A stretch of 29,160 bases of DNA from an uncultured Clostridia bacterium (GTDB lineage Bacteria; Bacillota; Clostridia; Christensenellales; UBA1242), in contig CAMOCH010000006.1 of the NCBI GenBank assembly GCA_946610655.1, forward strand, positions 1-29,160. The letters are read 5' to 3'. Below, piece after piece: positions 1 through 7,938 of this stretch. The notes below the pieces were generated by a model. That model did not search any database and had not been told where the DNA came from. It worked only from the letters and a program-made list of their open reading frames with translations. Numbering within the stretch: position 1 is the stretch's first letter; each line of letters opens with the position of its first letter. The position numbers and the translations under genes are program-made.

Positions 1-1685
1 TTAGAATTATATTCACAGTTAATGGTTATATCACTGCTTGAAGTGTTTTTTAATGTAACTTTGTTATTGCTGCAAGCCACAACTTTGCCAATTGTATTAA
101 TTAAAGTTACTTCTCCACTGCCAGCATAAATTGTTGCATTAGAAACACTTTTAGTTGTTGTTCCAACAGCAACATTTCCGTTGGTTGTAACACTTATGCT
201 TGAAGAAACAGAACCAACAGTAACTCTTGAATAAGATGATCTTATTGTTAAGTTAGCAGCAGCACCAATGTTAATATCATTTTCATAAGTTTCAATTGTT
301 GATGTTCCACTTAAGCTATCAACTGTAACACTGCCACGAGAAGTGCTTATGGCGTTTGTTGAACCAGCGATTGTATTTATTGAAATATTTCCACCACTTG
401 TTGTTATTGTTGCATTGCCATTAACAGTGTTTGATGTTTCAAACGCAGAAATTTTACCATTGCCTGTGTTTGCTTCCAATGTTTGACATGTTACAAACTT
501 AACTTCTCCACCATTAGTAGTAACTTTTAATTTTGAGCCAACAGCTTTTTCAAATATTGCAGAGCCACCATTGGTTGTAACAGTCGCATTAGCAGAAATT
601 GAACCGGTAACTCGAACATTGCCGCCACCATTTGACGACAAAGTAACACTACCATTAGACGCACCAACTGTTATGTTTCCGGTTCCTGTTGTAACAGTAA
701 CGTTGACAACACTGCCAAGATTTACATTTCCTCTTGATGCTTCAATGGTAAAGTTTCCTGCACTAGCAGTTGTGATATCAATATTTCCATAAGTTGATTT
801 TATAACATTTGAAGAACCTGATATTGTTGGGATATTAACATTGCCATAGTTTGTTTCAATATTAACATTTCCATTAACAGCATTTGAGCAAGTGATATTA
901 CCAATATGTGTTTTTGCAATAAGATTTGCACATGAAACAAATGTCAAATTTCCAGAATTTGATTCAAAATCAATGTTTCCAGAAATGCTATCATTAATTT
1001 TAACATTAGCATTATCTGTTTTTATTTTAATTCCACCAGAAACTTTCAAATTGTCTCCAACAATAATTTCGCCATTTGAACAAATTGAACAAGTTCCTGT
1101 TATGTTAAATCTGCTATCAAACTTTAACAAACCTTTTGTTGTAACATCAATTGTGTTAAGAGTTATTGTTGCACTTGTGCTAGAAAATGTTACATCACTT
1201 GTGTTTGAATTTACATATATTTTGCCAGAAGTTTGATAGGTGCTTGGAAGTTTTATTTTAAGATAAAAATCTTGAGCTTGGTTTGCCCAAATAAATTTTT
1301 GATATTCTTTAACTTTAATATAAACATCACCAGTTCCACCATATGTGCCACCAGTGGCATTGGTTATTTCAACCCCTGCTGTGTTTTCACCTTTGGTAAA
1401 ACCTTGATAATGTTGAACAAATTGAACACCATATGCCCCGCTACCTTCACCAAAAGTGATGGTGACTGGAACACTATTTGTTTCCAAATGAATGTTGTTG
1501 CTGTATAGATAACTTTCATTTATTGTTTGTTCAAATTTACCAACTCTTGCTGAAACATATTTAATACCAAATATTTCAATACCTGGTGCAATTATCATAA
1601 CAACAGCCAAAATCATTGGAATAACCAAAATTATTCCAACAATACTTAGCACTAAAGCTAAAGTTCTTTTTGAAGTATCTTTCAT
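1..1685 (-). CDS. Membrane-anchored DUF4097-like surface protein, C-terminal part off window
   Basis: The minus frame is open from the ATG at 1683-1685 to the left edge, giving 561 codons and no stop. The start follows a strong GGAGGAG ribosome binding site. Residues 1-7 are polar and basic (MKDTSKR), then about 25 hydrophobic residues form a signal anchor or uncleaved signal peptide, with the rest probably outside. From about residue 150 the chain is a Ser/Thr/Asn/Gly-rich series of short strands on a GN-[VIL]-x-[IVF] theme (YGNVNI, YGNIDI, RGNVNL, TGNITV), the pattern of DUF4097-type (putative adhesin) beta solenoids. It starts 50 bp downstream of alaS and may be cotranscribed. The function is unknown; adhesion or an envelope role is inferred from the fold pattern only. 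Confidence 0.8.
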   Translation of the reverse strand, partial: MKDTSKRTLALVLSIVGIILVIPMILAVVMIIAPGIEIFGIKYVSARVGKFEQTINESYLYSNNIHLETNSVPVTITFGEGSGAYGVQFVQHYQGFTKGENTAGVEITNATGGTYGGTGDVYIKVKEYQKFIWANQAQDFYLKIKLPSTYQTSGKIYVNSNTSDVTFSSTSATITLNTIDVTTKGLLKFDSRFNITGTCSICSNGEIIVGDNLKVSGGIKIKTDNANVKINDSISGNIDFESNSGNLTFVSCANLIAKTHIGNITCSNAVNGNVNIETNYGNVNIPTISGSSNVIKSTYGNIDITTASAGNFTIEASRGNVNLGSVVNVTVTTGTGNITVGASNGSVTLSSNGGGNVRVTGSISANATVTTNGGSAIFEKAVGSKLKVTTNGGEVKFVTCQTLEANTGNGKISAFETSNTVNGNATITTSGGNISINTIAGSTNAISTSRGSVTVDSLSGTSTIETYENDINIGAAANLTIRSSYSRVTVGSVSSSISVTTNGNVAVGTTTKSVSNATIYAGSGEVTLINTIGKVVACSNNKVTLKNTSSSDITINCEYNS

Positions 1686-1712
1686 AAAACTCCTCCAAAG
1701 TGTTTATTTGCT

Positions 1713-1733
1713 CACGCGCATGCGCACGTGTGT
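1713..1733. repeat. 21-bp alternating purine-pyrimidine tract with GCGCATGCGC palindrome
   Basis: Every base from 1713 to 1733 alternates pyrimidine and purine. The centre (1716-1725) is the perfect palindrome GCGCATGCGC. It is strikingly GC-rich for this DNA and lies between the alaS stop and the ribosome binding site of the next gene. Such tracts can adopt Z-DNA; no terminator-like T run follows. Confidence 0.6.
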
Positions 1734-1735
1734 TT

Positions 1736-3565
1736 CTATTCTAATATAGCCTTAATTCTTCTAATTCCACTGCTGCTAGATTGTTCTTTCAAAATTTTAA
1801 ATTTACCAAGAACTTCAGTGTTTTTAACATGTGGACCACCACAAATTTGTCTATCTACATCACCAATAACATAGACGCTAACAATTTCATCTGGCTTTCC
1901 GTTATAAATACCGTATGCACCTGACGCAAGCGCTTCTTTATATGGCATTTCAAGCCTTGTTACAGTGAGTTTTCTTGAAATTGCGTTATTAACAAAGTCT
2001 TCAAGCTGTTTAATTTCTTCGTCAGACATTTTTCTATCCAAATTAAAGTCAAAACGCATTCTTTCAGCCGTTATATTGCTTCCGTGTTGAACAGTATTTT
2101 CACCAAACATTTTTCTAAGACCTGCAAGCATAATATGAGTTGCTGTGTGATATTTTGTTTCCATTTCTCCTTGACCAGCAAGACCACCTTTGTTAACACC
2201 TGCAGCAACACTTCTTGCAAGTTCTTGATGCTCCTCAAAAGCTTTTTGATAGCCTTCCATGTCAACATCAAGACCAAGCTCATTTGCCATTTCAACAGTC
2301 ATTTCAACTGGGAAGCCAAATGTTTCATAAAGTCTAAACGCTTGTTTTCCACTTATTTGTTTTTCTGGAACATAATTTGGATTGCTTTTGCTCATAAATT
2401 CATTTTTTCTTGCAATTCCAGAAACAACTTTTTCAAACTCTTTTGTGCCTTGAACAAGCATTGTCTCAAACTTGTTAATTTCTTTTGTTATTTCACTCAA
2501 AATATAATCTTTCTTTTCTGTCAAAAGTGGATAAGCTTCTTTATACACGTCATCAATATAAATGCAAGCAATTTTGCACAAATCTTCAGCAGTTAGACCA
2601 AGAGTTTTAGAGTATCTAATTGCTCTTCTCATAAGTCTTCTAAGAACATAACCACTTCCGGTGTTGCTTGGAACAATTCCGTTTGGGTCACCAATAAGCA
2701 TAACTGTTGTTCTCATGTGGTCAGCAACAATTCTCATTGCTTTGGTTGATTCTTCTTCGGTGTCATACTCTTTTCCACAAACTTTAGACATATATTCAAT
2801 AACATCACTAAAAAGGTCAGTTTTGTAAACGTCAGTATAGCCATTTAAGAACATAAGGACTCTTTCAAAACCAAAACCAGTATCAACATTTTTGTTTGCA
2901 AGAGGTTCATAACCAGTTTTTGTCTTTTTGTATTGCATATAAACGTCATTGCCAATTTCAACATATCTGCCACATTTGCAGTTTATGTCACAATTTTTTG
3001 AGCATGGTTTGTCATGAAGTGGATAGAACCATTCGTTATCTGGACCACAAGGTGTTCCAACTGTTCCTTCAAGTTCCCACCAGTTATCTGATTTTGGCAA
3101 AAAGTAGATATTTTCTTTTTTAATGCCAAGATCTTCCAAAAGTTTTGCAGTTTCTTCATCTCTTGGAGCACTATCATCCCCTGCAAAAACTGTTGAACAA
3201 ATTTTGTTTTTGTCAAGGCCAAAAACCTTTGTTAGCAAATCAAAAGTCCATTTTGTTTTTTCTTTTTTAAAATAGTCTCCCAAACTCCAGTTACCCATCA
3301 TTTCAAAAAATGTCAGGTGAGATTGGTCTCCAACGGAATCAATATCAACTGTTCTAACGCAACCTTGAACATTGCAAAGTCTTGTTTTTCCACTTGGGTG
3401 TTTTTCTCCAAGCAAGTATGGCATAAGTGGTTGCATACCAGCAACATTAAACATAACGCCTGTTGAACCATCCCCAATAAGAGAAACAGCACCAATGTTT
3501 AAGTGTCCTTTTTCTTCATAATAATTTAACCATGTTTTTCGCAATTCTTTTGAGTTAATTTTCAT
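1736..3565 (-). CDS. alaS: Alanyl-tRNA synthetase, short form lacking the C-terminal C-Ala domain
   Basis: Class II synthetase that charges tRNA-Ala in the cytoplasm. Motif 2 is at about residues 62-92 (CVRT, then HLTFFEMMGNW). Motif 3 reads DTGFGFERVL. The editing domain has the zinc-type ligands H473 and H477 (HTATH) and C575 and H579 (CGGPH). The protein has 609 residues against roughly 850-880 for usual bacterial AlaRS, and stops about 30 residues after CGGPH, so the oligomerisation/C-Ala part is absent. After the TPCGP motif there is an unusual Cys cluster, C188, C192, C196 and C198, that could bind zinc. The start has an AGAAGGT ribosome binding site. It lies 105 bp after glnS. It could be the only AlaRS or a paralogue; the window cannot decide. 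Confidence 0.93.
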   Translation of the reverse strand: MKINSKELRKTWLNYYEEKGHLNIGAVSLIGDGSTGVMFNVAGMQPLMPYLLGEKHPSGKTRLCNVQGCVRTVDIDSVGDQSHLTFFEMMGNWSLGDYFKKEKTKWTFDLLTKVFGLDKNKICSTVFAGDDSAPRDEETAKLLEDLGIKKENIYFLPKSDNWWELEGTVGTPCGPDNEWFYPLHDKPCSKNCDINCKCGRYVEIGNDVYMQYKKTKTGYEPLANKNVDTGFGFERVLMFLNGYTDVYKTDLFSDVIEYMSKVCGKEYDTEEESTKAMRIVADHMRTTVMLIGDPNGIVPSNTGSGYVLRRLMRRAIRYSKTLGLTAEDLCKIACIYIDDVYKEAYPLLTEKKDYILSEITKEINKFETMLVQGTKEFEKVVSGIARKNEFMSKSNPNYVPEKQISGKQAFRLYETFGFPVEMTVEMANELGLDVDMEGYQKAFEEHQELARSVAAGVNKGGLAGQGEMETKYHTATHIMLAGLRKMFGENTVQHGSNITAERMRFDFNLDRKMSDEEIKQLEDFVNNAISRKLTVTRLEMPYKEALASGAYGIYNGKPDEIVSVYVIGDVDRQICGGPHVKNTEVLGKFKILKEQSSSSGIRRIKAILE

Positions 3566-3601
3566 TTTTTACCTTCTATTTTAATTAAATTGATTGTATT
3601 T

Positions 3602-3660
3602 TTGCAGTTTTTGCTAATATTTTAAAATATTTTTAAGTTGTTACAAACAAAAATCTGCAA
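3602..3660. repeat. Dispersed intergenic element, copy A
   Basis: TTGCAG (3602-3607) and CTGCAA (3655-3660) are convergent ends separated by 47 bp, with GTTACAAA at 3640-3647. It lies between glnS and alaS. It shares the ends and spacing with copies at 7057-7114 and 17508-17566, and the 14-mer TTTTGCAGTTTTTG with the copy at 7057. It also contains a 16-bp AT-only palindrome at 3616-3631. Confidence 0.55.
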
Positions 3661-3670
3661 TTATTGTACT

Positions 3671-5350
3671 TTATTGATTATTATTTGGCTTATAACTATC
3701 TTTAAGACCAACAGTTCTGTTGAACACAAGTAAATCTTTTGTGCTGTCTTTATCCAAACAGAAATATCCATTTCTTAAAAATTGATATCTTTCTTCTTCA
3801 TTATAATCAATATCATCTTCAACAAATCCATTTTTTATAATGAGTGAATTTGGATTAAACTCATCTTCACCTGCTGTTTGTTCTTTTCCTCCAGAAAGAC
3901 TTTCTTCTTTTGGAAGAGTTAAGTTTTCAAATAGTCTTATTTCAACATTCTTTGAATGTTTTTTGTTTACCCAATGCACAGTGCCTTTTACCTTTTTTGC
4001 ACAATTTGTTCCAGATTTTGTTTCTGGATCATAGTCTGCATAAACAGTTGTTACGTTGCCATTTTCATCTGTGTCATATCCAGTGCATTTAACGATATAT
4101 GCGCCATTGAGTCTGACTTCGTTTCCAACAAAAAATCTACGATATTTTGGTGGTGGAACAATTTCAAAATCACTTCTTTCAATAAGAAGATGTTTGCCAA
4201 AATAATATTTTCTGTGAGTTGTTTCTTCTCTTTGAGGATAATCTGCAAGAGAAATTTCAATTTCTTCGTTCTCACCAATATTATTAATTACAAGCTCAAT
4301 TGGGTCAACAACTGCCATAACTCTTTTTGAAACATCATTAAGAGTTGAACGAATAAAGTAATCAAGCATTGCTGGGTCAATAACAGAAACAGCTTTAGAA
4401 ATTCCTGCAGCATTAACAAAATTTACCAAGCTTTCTGGGAGAACACCTCTTCTTCTAAGTCCTCTAATTGTATAAAGTCTTGGGTCATCAAAACCACTAA
4501 CTTTACCATCGTTAACCAACTTTTTAATAAATCTTTTTCCTAAAATAACCCCTTTAAGATAAAGGTTTGCATATTCAATTTGTCTGCTTTTGTTTTTAAG
4601 TCCACTATTTTCAACCACCCAGTTATATAATGGTCTGTGGTCTTCAAATTCTGGTCCACAAATGCTGTGAGTTACTCCTTCCAAGCAATCATCAAGTGGA
4701 TGTGAAAAGTCATATGATGGGTAAATTTTCCAACTGTCACCAATTCTTTGATGATGCAAATATTGAATTCTGTAAATAACAGGGTCACGCATGTTTATGT
4801 TAGGGCTTGCCATGTCTATTTTTGCACGGAGACATCTTGAACCCATTTCAAATTCACCATTTTTCATACGTTCAAACAAATCCAAATTTTCTTCAACAGA
4901 ACGATTTCTGTATGGACTTTCTTTTCCTGGTTCAGTGAGTGTTCCACGATACGCAGAAACTTCTTCTGCAGAAAGGTCATCAACATACGCCTTTCCTTCT
5001 TTAATCAGTTTAACTGCAATTTCGTAGTTTTGTTGAAAATACTCTGTTGCATAGTGAATTTCTTTCCAATGATAGCCAAGCCATTTAACATCTTCTTGAA
5101 TGCTGTCAACAAACTCTTGGCTTTCTTTACTTGGGTTTGTATCATCATATCTTAAATTGCAAATGCCATTATATTTTTCAGCAAGCCCATAGTTAAGAAC
5201 AATATTTCTAACATGTCCAATGTGCAAATATCCACTTGGTTCAGGTGGATGACGAGTTTGAACACAAGAAGGCACTCTTCCTTCTTCAATATCTTTGTTT
5301 ATTTCATTTTCAATAAAGTTAGTAGCTTCAATCGGTTTACTAATTGTCAT
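3671..5350 (-). CDS. glnS: Glutaminyl-tRNA synthetase
   Basis: Class I synthetase charging tRNA-Gln directly. The HIGH motif is H43-H46 within PPEPSGYLHIGH. Typical GlnRS segments follow: GFDDPRLYTIRGLRRRG, then the C-terminal anticodon-binding beta barrels with GNEVRLNGAYIVKCTGY, KVKGTVHWV and FNRTVGLKDS. The length of 559 matches E. coli GlnRS (554). The catalytic KMSKS loop is altered: where GlnRS usually has VMSKR, this protein has V268-I-L-G-K-R273, so Ser is Gly. The start has a strong AAGGAG ribosome binding site overlapping the end of dnaB (9 bp spacing), so the two are surely cotranscribed. Many Firmicutes lack GlnRS and use GatCAB amidation instead. A non-discriminating GluRS is a less likely reading. 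Confidence 0.94.
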   Translation of the reverse strand: MTISKPIEATNFIENEINKDIEEGRVPSCVQTRHPPEPSGYLHIGHVRNIVLNYGLAEKYNGICNLRYDDTNPSKESQEFVDSIQEDVKWLGYHWKEIHYATEYFQQNYEIAVKLIKEGKAYVDDLSAEEVSAYRGTLTEPGKESPYRNRSVEENLDLFERMKNGEFEMGSRCLRAKIDMASPNINMRDPVIYRIQYLHHQRIGDSWKIYPSYDFSHPLDDCLEGVTHSICGPEFEDHRPLYNWVVENSGLKNKSRQIEYANLYLKGVILGKRFIKKLVNDGKVSGFDDPRLYTIRGLRRRGVLPESLVNFVNAAGISKAVSVIDPAMLDYFIRSTLNDVSKRVMAVVDPIELVINNIGENEEIEISLADYPQREETTHRKYYFGKHLLIERSDFEIVPPPKYRRFFVGNEVRLNGAYIVKCTGYDTDENGNVTTVYADYDPETKSGTNCAKKVKGTVHWVNKKHSKNVEIRLFENLTLPKEESLSGGKEQTAGEDEFNPNSLIIKNGFVEDDIDYNEEERYQFLRNGYFCLDKDSTKDLLVFNRTVGLKDSYKPNNNQ

Positions 5351-5359
5351 AATATCTCC

Positions 5360-6895
5360 TTAGTTTTTAAAGACGTCTTCAATTGGAGGAAATCCCATAT
5401 CTTCTGGATTAACTTCTGGAGGAGCACTGCTCTCCATTGCATCAATATATTCTTGAGGAATTTCACTCATAGGAAGGTCATCAATCATTTGCATATCTTC
5501 GTCTGTCACAACATTTTTAACAGGACTTCCATGCATTTCTTCATATGCTTTTTCCAAACTCTTATCGTTTTCATCACCAGTAAGGTTAACAAAGCTAACT
5601 TTAGAGCCATCCCAACCAACATTAACTGTTCCTGGTTGACCATTACGGAATTTTGCAATAATAAGATTTGCAATAAAGCTGTCACTCTTTTGTGTTTCAG
5701 CAGGGTCTTGTCTATTAATAAATATAACCATATCGGCATCTTGTTCAATAGCACCAGATTCACGAAGGTCACTAAGAACTGGTGTGTCTCTATCGGTTGC
5801 TTTACGAGAAAGTTGTGAAAGCACAATAACAGGCACATCAATTTCTTTTGCAAGAACTTTCATAGAACGGCTCATTTCTGCAACTTCATTTTGACGATTA
5901 TCTGTTTTTGTGTCACCGGTCATAAGCTGCAAATAGTCCACAACAATAAGGTCAAGGCCACGTTCTCTTTTAAGTTTTCTGCATTTATTTAAAATTTGAG
6001 AAGGCTTATTCATTGAGTTATCATCACAATAAATTTGAGCGTTTTCCAATTTTTTGTGAGCCTTCCAAAGTTTTGTCCAATCCTGTTCTGTAAGAGAGCC
6101 ATTTCTTGCTCTTTCCATATTAACACCAGCAACAGAACAAAGCATTCTTTGAGCAAGTTGTTCTCTTCCCATTTCCAAGCTGAATATTGCACATCTTGCA
6201 CCATCTTCAATTGCTGCATTTGAAACAATATTCATTGCCAAACTTGTTTTACCAATACCAGGACGTGCTGCAAGAATAATAAGGTCTGTTTTTTGAAAGC
6301 CACCAGTTTTTTTGTCAAGTGCAATAAATCCACTTCTAACACCTTTGCTCATTCCACCATTACGATTGATTTCATCAAAAGTGTTCATGGCATCACTAAA
6401 AGTGTCACCCATTTTTCTAAGCGTGCTAACTGTGCCTTTTGTTCCAATTTCATAAATTGTTTTTTCAGCTTCTGCCAAAATATCTGTGTCACCAGCTTCA
6501 TAAGCCTTTGCTTCAATTTTGCTACAAGACTCAATAAGCTGTCTTAAAATGCTATCTCTTTTTACAATTTGACTATAGTGCGCATGATAAGCTCCACTTG
6601 GAACAACGTTTGAAAGTGTCGTGATATAAGATATTCCACCAACAGCTTCCAGTTCTTCTTTTTTATCAAGAACGTCAACCACAGAAACAAAATCTATTGG
6701 TTTGTTTGCAACATATAGTGATTTCATTGCATCAAAAATCATTTTGTGTGTTTCGCTATAAAAATCTGACGAATCCAAAAGTGCCATTACATTTTCTGCA
6801 GCAAGAGAATCAATAAGCACACTGCAAAGAGTTGCTTGCTCTGCTTCAAGATTGTTAGGTAACATTTTTGGTGATGTGTTTTTTATCTTTGCCAT
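5360..6895 (-). CDS. dnaB: Replicative DNA helicase DnaB
   Basis: Hexameric replicative helicase that unwinds DNA at the fork and recruits primase. The N-terminal domain begins PNNLEAEQATL; the RecA-like domain has Walker A ARPGIGKTS (K216) and Walker B DYLQLM, followed by SQLSRKATDRDTPVLSDLRESGAIEQD. About 511 residues, a little longer than usual because of an acidic, Pro/Met-rich C-terminal tail. I place the start at the ATG 6893-6895 (MAKIKNT), which has a TTGGAGA ribosome binding site. An upstream in-frame start at 6943 would lie inside the promoter at 6924-6952 and is rejected. First gene of a dnaB-glnS operon. Confidence 0.97.
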   Translation of the reverse strand: MAKIKNTSPKMLPNNLEAEQATLCSVLIDSLAAENVMALLDSSDFYSETHKMIFDAMKSLYVANKPIDFVSVVDVLDKKEELEAVGGISYITTLSNVVPSGAYHAHYSQIVKRDSILRQLIESCSKIEAKAYEAGDTDILAEAEKTIYEIGTKGTVSTLRKMGDTFSDAMNTFDEINRNGGMSKGVRSGFIALDKKTGGFQKTDLIILAARPGIGKTSLAMNIVSNAAIEDGARCAIFSLEMGREQLAQRMLCSVAGVNMERARNGSLTEQDWTKLWKAHKKLENAQIYCDDNSMNKPSQILNKCRKLKRERGLDLIVVDYLQLMTGDTKTDNRQNEVAEMSRSMKVLAKEIDVPVIVLSQLSRKATDRDTPVLSDLRESGAIEQDADMVIFINRQDPAETQKSDSFIANLIIAKFRNGQPGTVNVGWDGSKVSFVNLTGDENDKSLEKAYEEMHGSPVKNVVTDEDMQMIDDLPMSEIPQEYIDAMESSAPPEVNPEDMGFPPIEDVFKN

Positions 6896-6923
6896 AAAAG
6901 TCTCCAAAATAAATATATAATTA

Positions 6924-6952
6924 AGTATAAACTTAATTAACATTTATGTCAA
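6924..6952 (-). promoter_or_regulatory. Sigma-A promoter of dnaB-glnS
   Basis: Read on the minus strand, TTGACA (6947-6952), a 17-bp spacer and TATACT (6924-6929): a perfect -35 and a 5/6 -10. Transcription would start near 6917, about 22 bases before the dnaB ATG. Confidence 0.88.
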
Positions 6953-7056
6953 GATTTTATAAAATACAAATTTCGCAGATAATTTCATAATAAATCGCAC
7001 TTTCTAGTCTAAAATCGTCAAAATTTACATATATTTTTAATATTTTTGCTTCAATT

Positions 7057-7114
7057 TTGCAGTTTTTGACACATTTAAAACCTGTAACAAATATATTTTT
7101 GTTGTTTACTGCAA
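7057..7114. repeat. Dispersed intergenic element, copy B
   Basis: TTGCAG (7057-7062) and CTGCAA (7109-7114) lie 46 bp apart with TGTAACAAA inside. It sits in the 323-bp gap between dnaB and rpsR (6896-7218), which otherwise holds only the dnaB promoter, the rpsR terminator and featureless AT-rich DNA. See copies at 3602 and 17508. Confidence 0.55.
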
Positions 7115-7173
7115 ATTTAAATATTTTCACTTCAAATATGTGTGAAATTTAAAATTTTGATATTTTTAACAAA

Positions 7174-7208
7174 TAAAAAATCTCACAAAACTGTGAGATT
7201 GTTTTTTT
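7174..7208 (-). terminator. Rho-independent terminator of rpsF-ssb-rpsR
   Basis: A 9-bp stem AATCTCACA/TGTGAGATT (7179-7187 with 7192-7200) with a four-base loop. On the minus strand a T-rich tract follows. It is 10 bases past the rpsR stop. T-runs on both sides make it potentially bidirectional. Confidence 0.88.
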
Positions 7209-7218
7209 GTTTGATTTA

Positions 7219-7482
7219 TTATAATGTCTTGTATGGTAATAATGCCATAACCCTAGCGCGTTTAATAGCGTTTTGAAGTTCTCTTTGATGTTTTGCACAA
7301 ACACCAGTTGTTCTTCTTGGAATAATTTTTCCTTTTTCTGTCATAAATTTACGAAGTTTTGCTGCATCTTTATAATCAATAGCTGTTTTTTCAGTGCAGA
7401 ATACGCAAACTTTTTTTACGCTTTTACGAACTTTTTTAGGGTTTTTATCATCGACATCGGTTTTTACGATTTTCTTATTCAT
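7219..7482 (-). CDS. rpsR: 30S ribosomal protein bS18, zinc-binding form
   Basis: 87 residues with the bS18 core (DYKDAAKLRKFMTEKGKI, then PRRTTGVCAKHQRELQ and AIKRARVMALLPY). It pairs with bS6 on the platform of the 30S subunit. C26 and C29 (CVFC) plus C62 and H65 (CAKH) form a complete four-ligand zinc site, so this is the zinc-containing version rather than the Cys-free one. The N-terminus is a Lys/Asp-rich tail. The start has an ATAGGAGA ribosome binding site. Third gene of rpsF-ssb-rpsR, 20 bp after ssb, followed by a terminator. The rplI gene that commonly lies between rpsR and dnaB in Firmicutes is absent. Confidence 0.97.
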   Translation of the reverse strand: MNKKIVKTDVDDKNPKKVRKSVKKVCVFCTEKTAIDYKDAAKLRKFMTEKGKIIPRRTTGVCAKHQRELQNAIKRARVMALLPYKTL

Positions 7483-7502
7483 GATACTCTCCTATTATTT
7501 TA

Positions 7503-7919
7503 TTAAAATGGAAGGTTGTCATCATCGATAGGTTCAAACTTGTTAACAACATCGGTGTTAGGTTTGTTTTCAAGTTCTCCATCTTCGTCATCGGCAGTTC
7601 CATTTTTTGTTGAAATAAATTCAACTTCTTCAGCAACAATTTCTGTCATATATCTACGATTTCCGTCTGGAGCATCATAAACACGTGTTTGAATTGTTCC
7701 TGTTATGCTTGCTTTGCTACCTTTTTTAAGATATTTATAACAATTGTCTGCTTGAGCTCTCCAAACAACGATTGGTAAAAAGTCTGCTTCTCTTTCTCCG
7801 TTACTAGATGTGTATTTTCTTGGAACGGCCAAAGTGAATTTGCAAAGTGATACACCATTTGTTGTTGTGCTGAGTTCTGGATCTCTTGTTAAGTTTCCAA
7901 TAAGTAAAACTTTGTTCAT
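7503..7919 (-). CDS. ssb: Single-stranded DNA-binding protein
   Basis: 138 residues from the ATG at 7917-7919, which has an AAGGAGA ribosome binding site. An upstream in-frame start at 7949 is less likely because it overlaps the end of rpsF and lacks a better site. The OB fold begins MNKVLLIGNLTRDPEL and includes FLPIVVWRAQADNCYKYL and KGSKASITGTIQTR. A short acidic linker ends in the canonical tip DDDNLPF, which recruits replication and repair partners. It coats single-stranded DNA during replication, recombination and repair. Placed between rpsF and rpsR as in most low-GC gram-positives. Confidence 0.97.
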   Translation of the reverse strand: MNKVLLIGNLTRDPELSTTTNGVSLCKFTLAVPRKYTSSNGEREADFLPIVVWRAQADNCYKYLKKGSKASITGTIQTRVYDAPDGNRRYMTEIVAEEVEFISTKNGTADDEDGELENKPNTDVVNKFEPIDDDNLPF

Positions 7920-7938
7920 AATTTTTCTCCTTAAGTAA

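Noticed and set aside
571..1508. Plus-strand reading frames opposite the left surface gene
   Set aside because: They are shadows of the repetitive minus-strand coding sequence and lack ribosome binding sites and recognisable domains.
3616..3631. 16-bp AT palindrome as a glnS terminator
   Set aside because: It is made only of A and T, so the hairpin is too weak, and no clear T-tract follows; it is recorded only as part of repeat copy A.
3566..3670. T-box leader ahead of alaS or glnS
   Set aside because: No TGGNACC T-box sequence or antiterminator pair is seen; glnS directly follows dnaB and the alaS leader is only about 105 bp of AT-rich DNA.
6896..6943. Longer N-terminus of DnaB starting at 6943
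   Set aside because: The codon lies within the -35 to -10 promoter span and has no ribosome binding site; the ATG at 6895 has both a good site and the correct promoter spacing.
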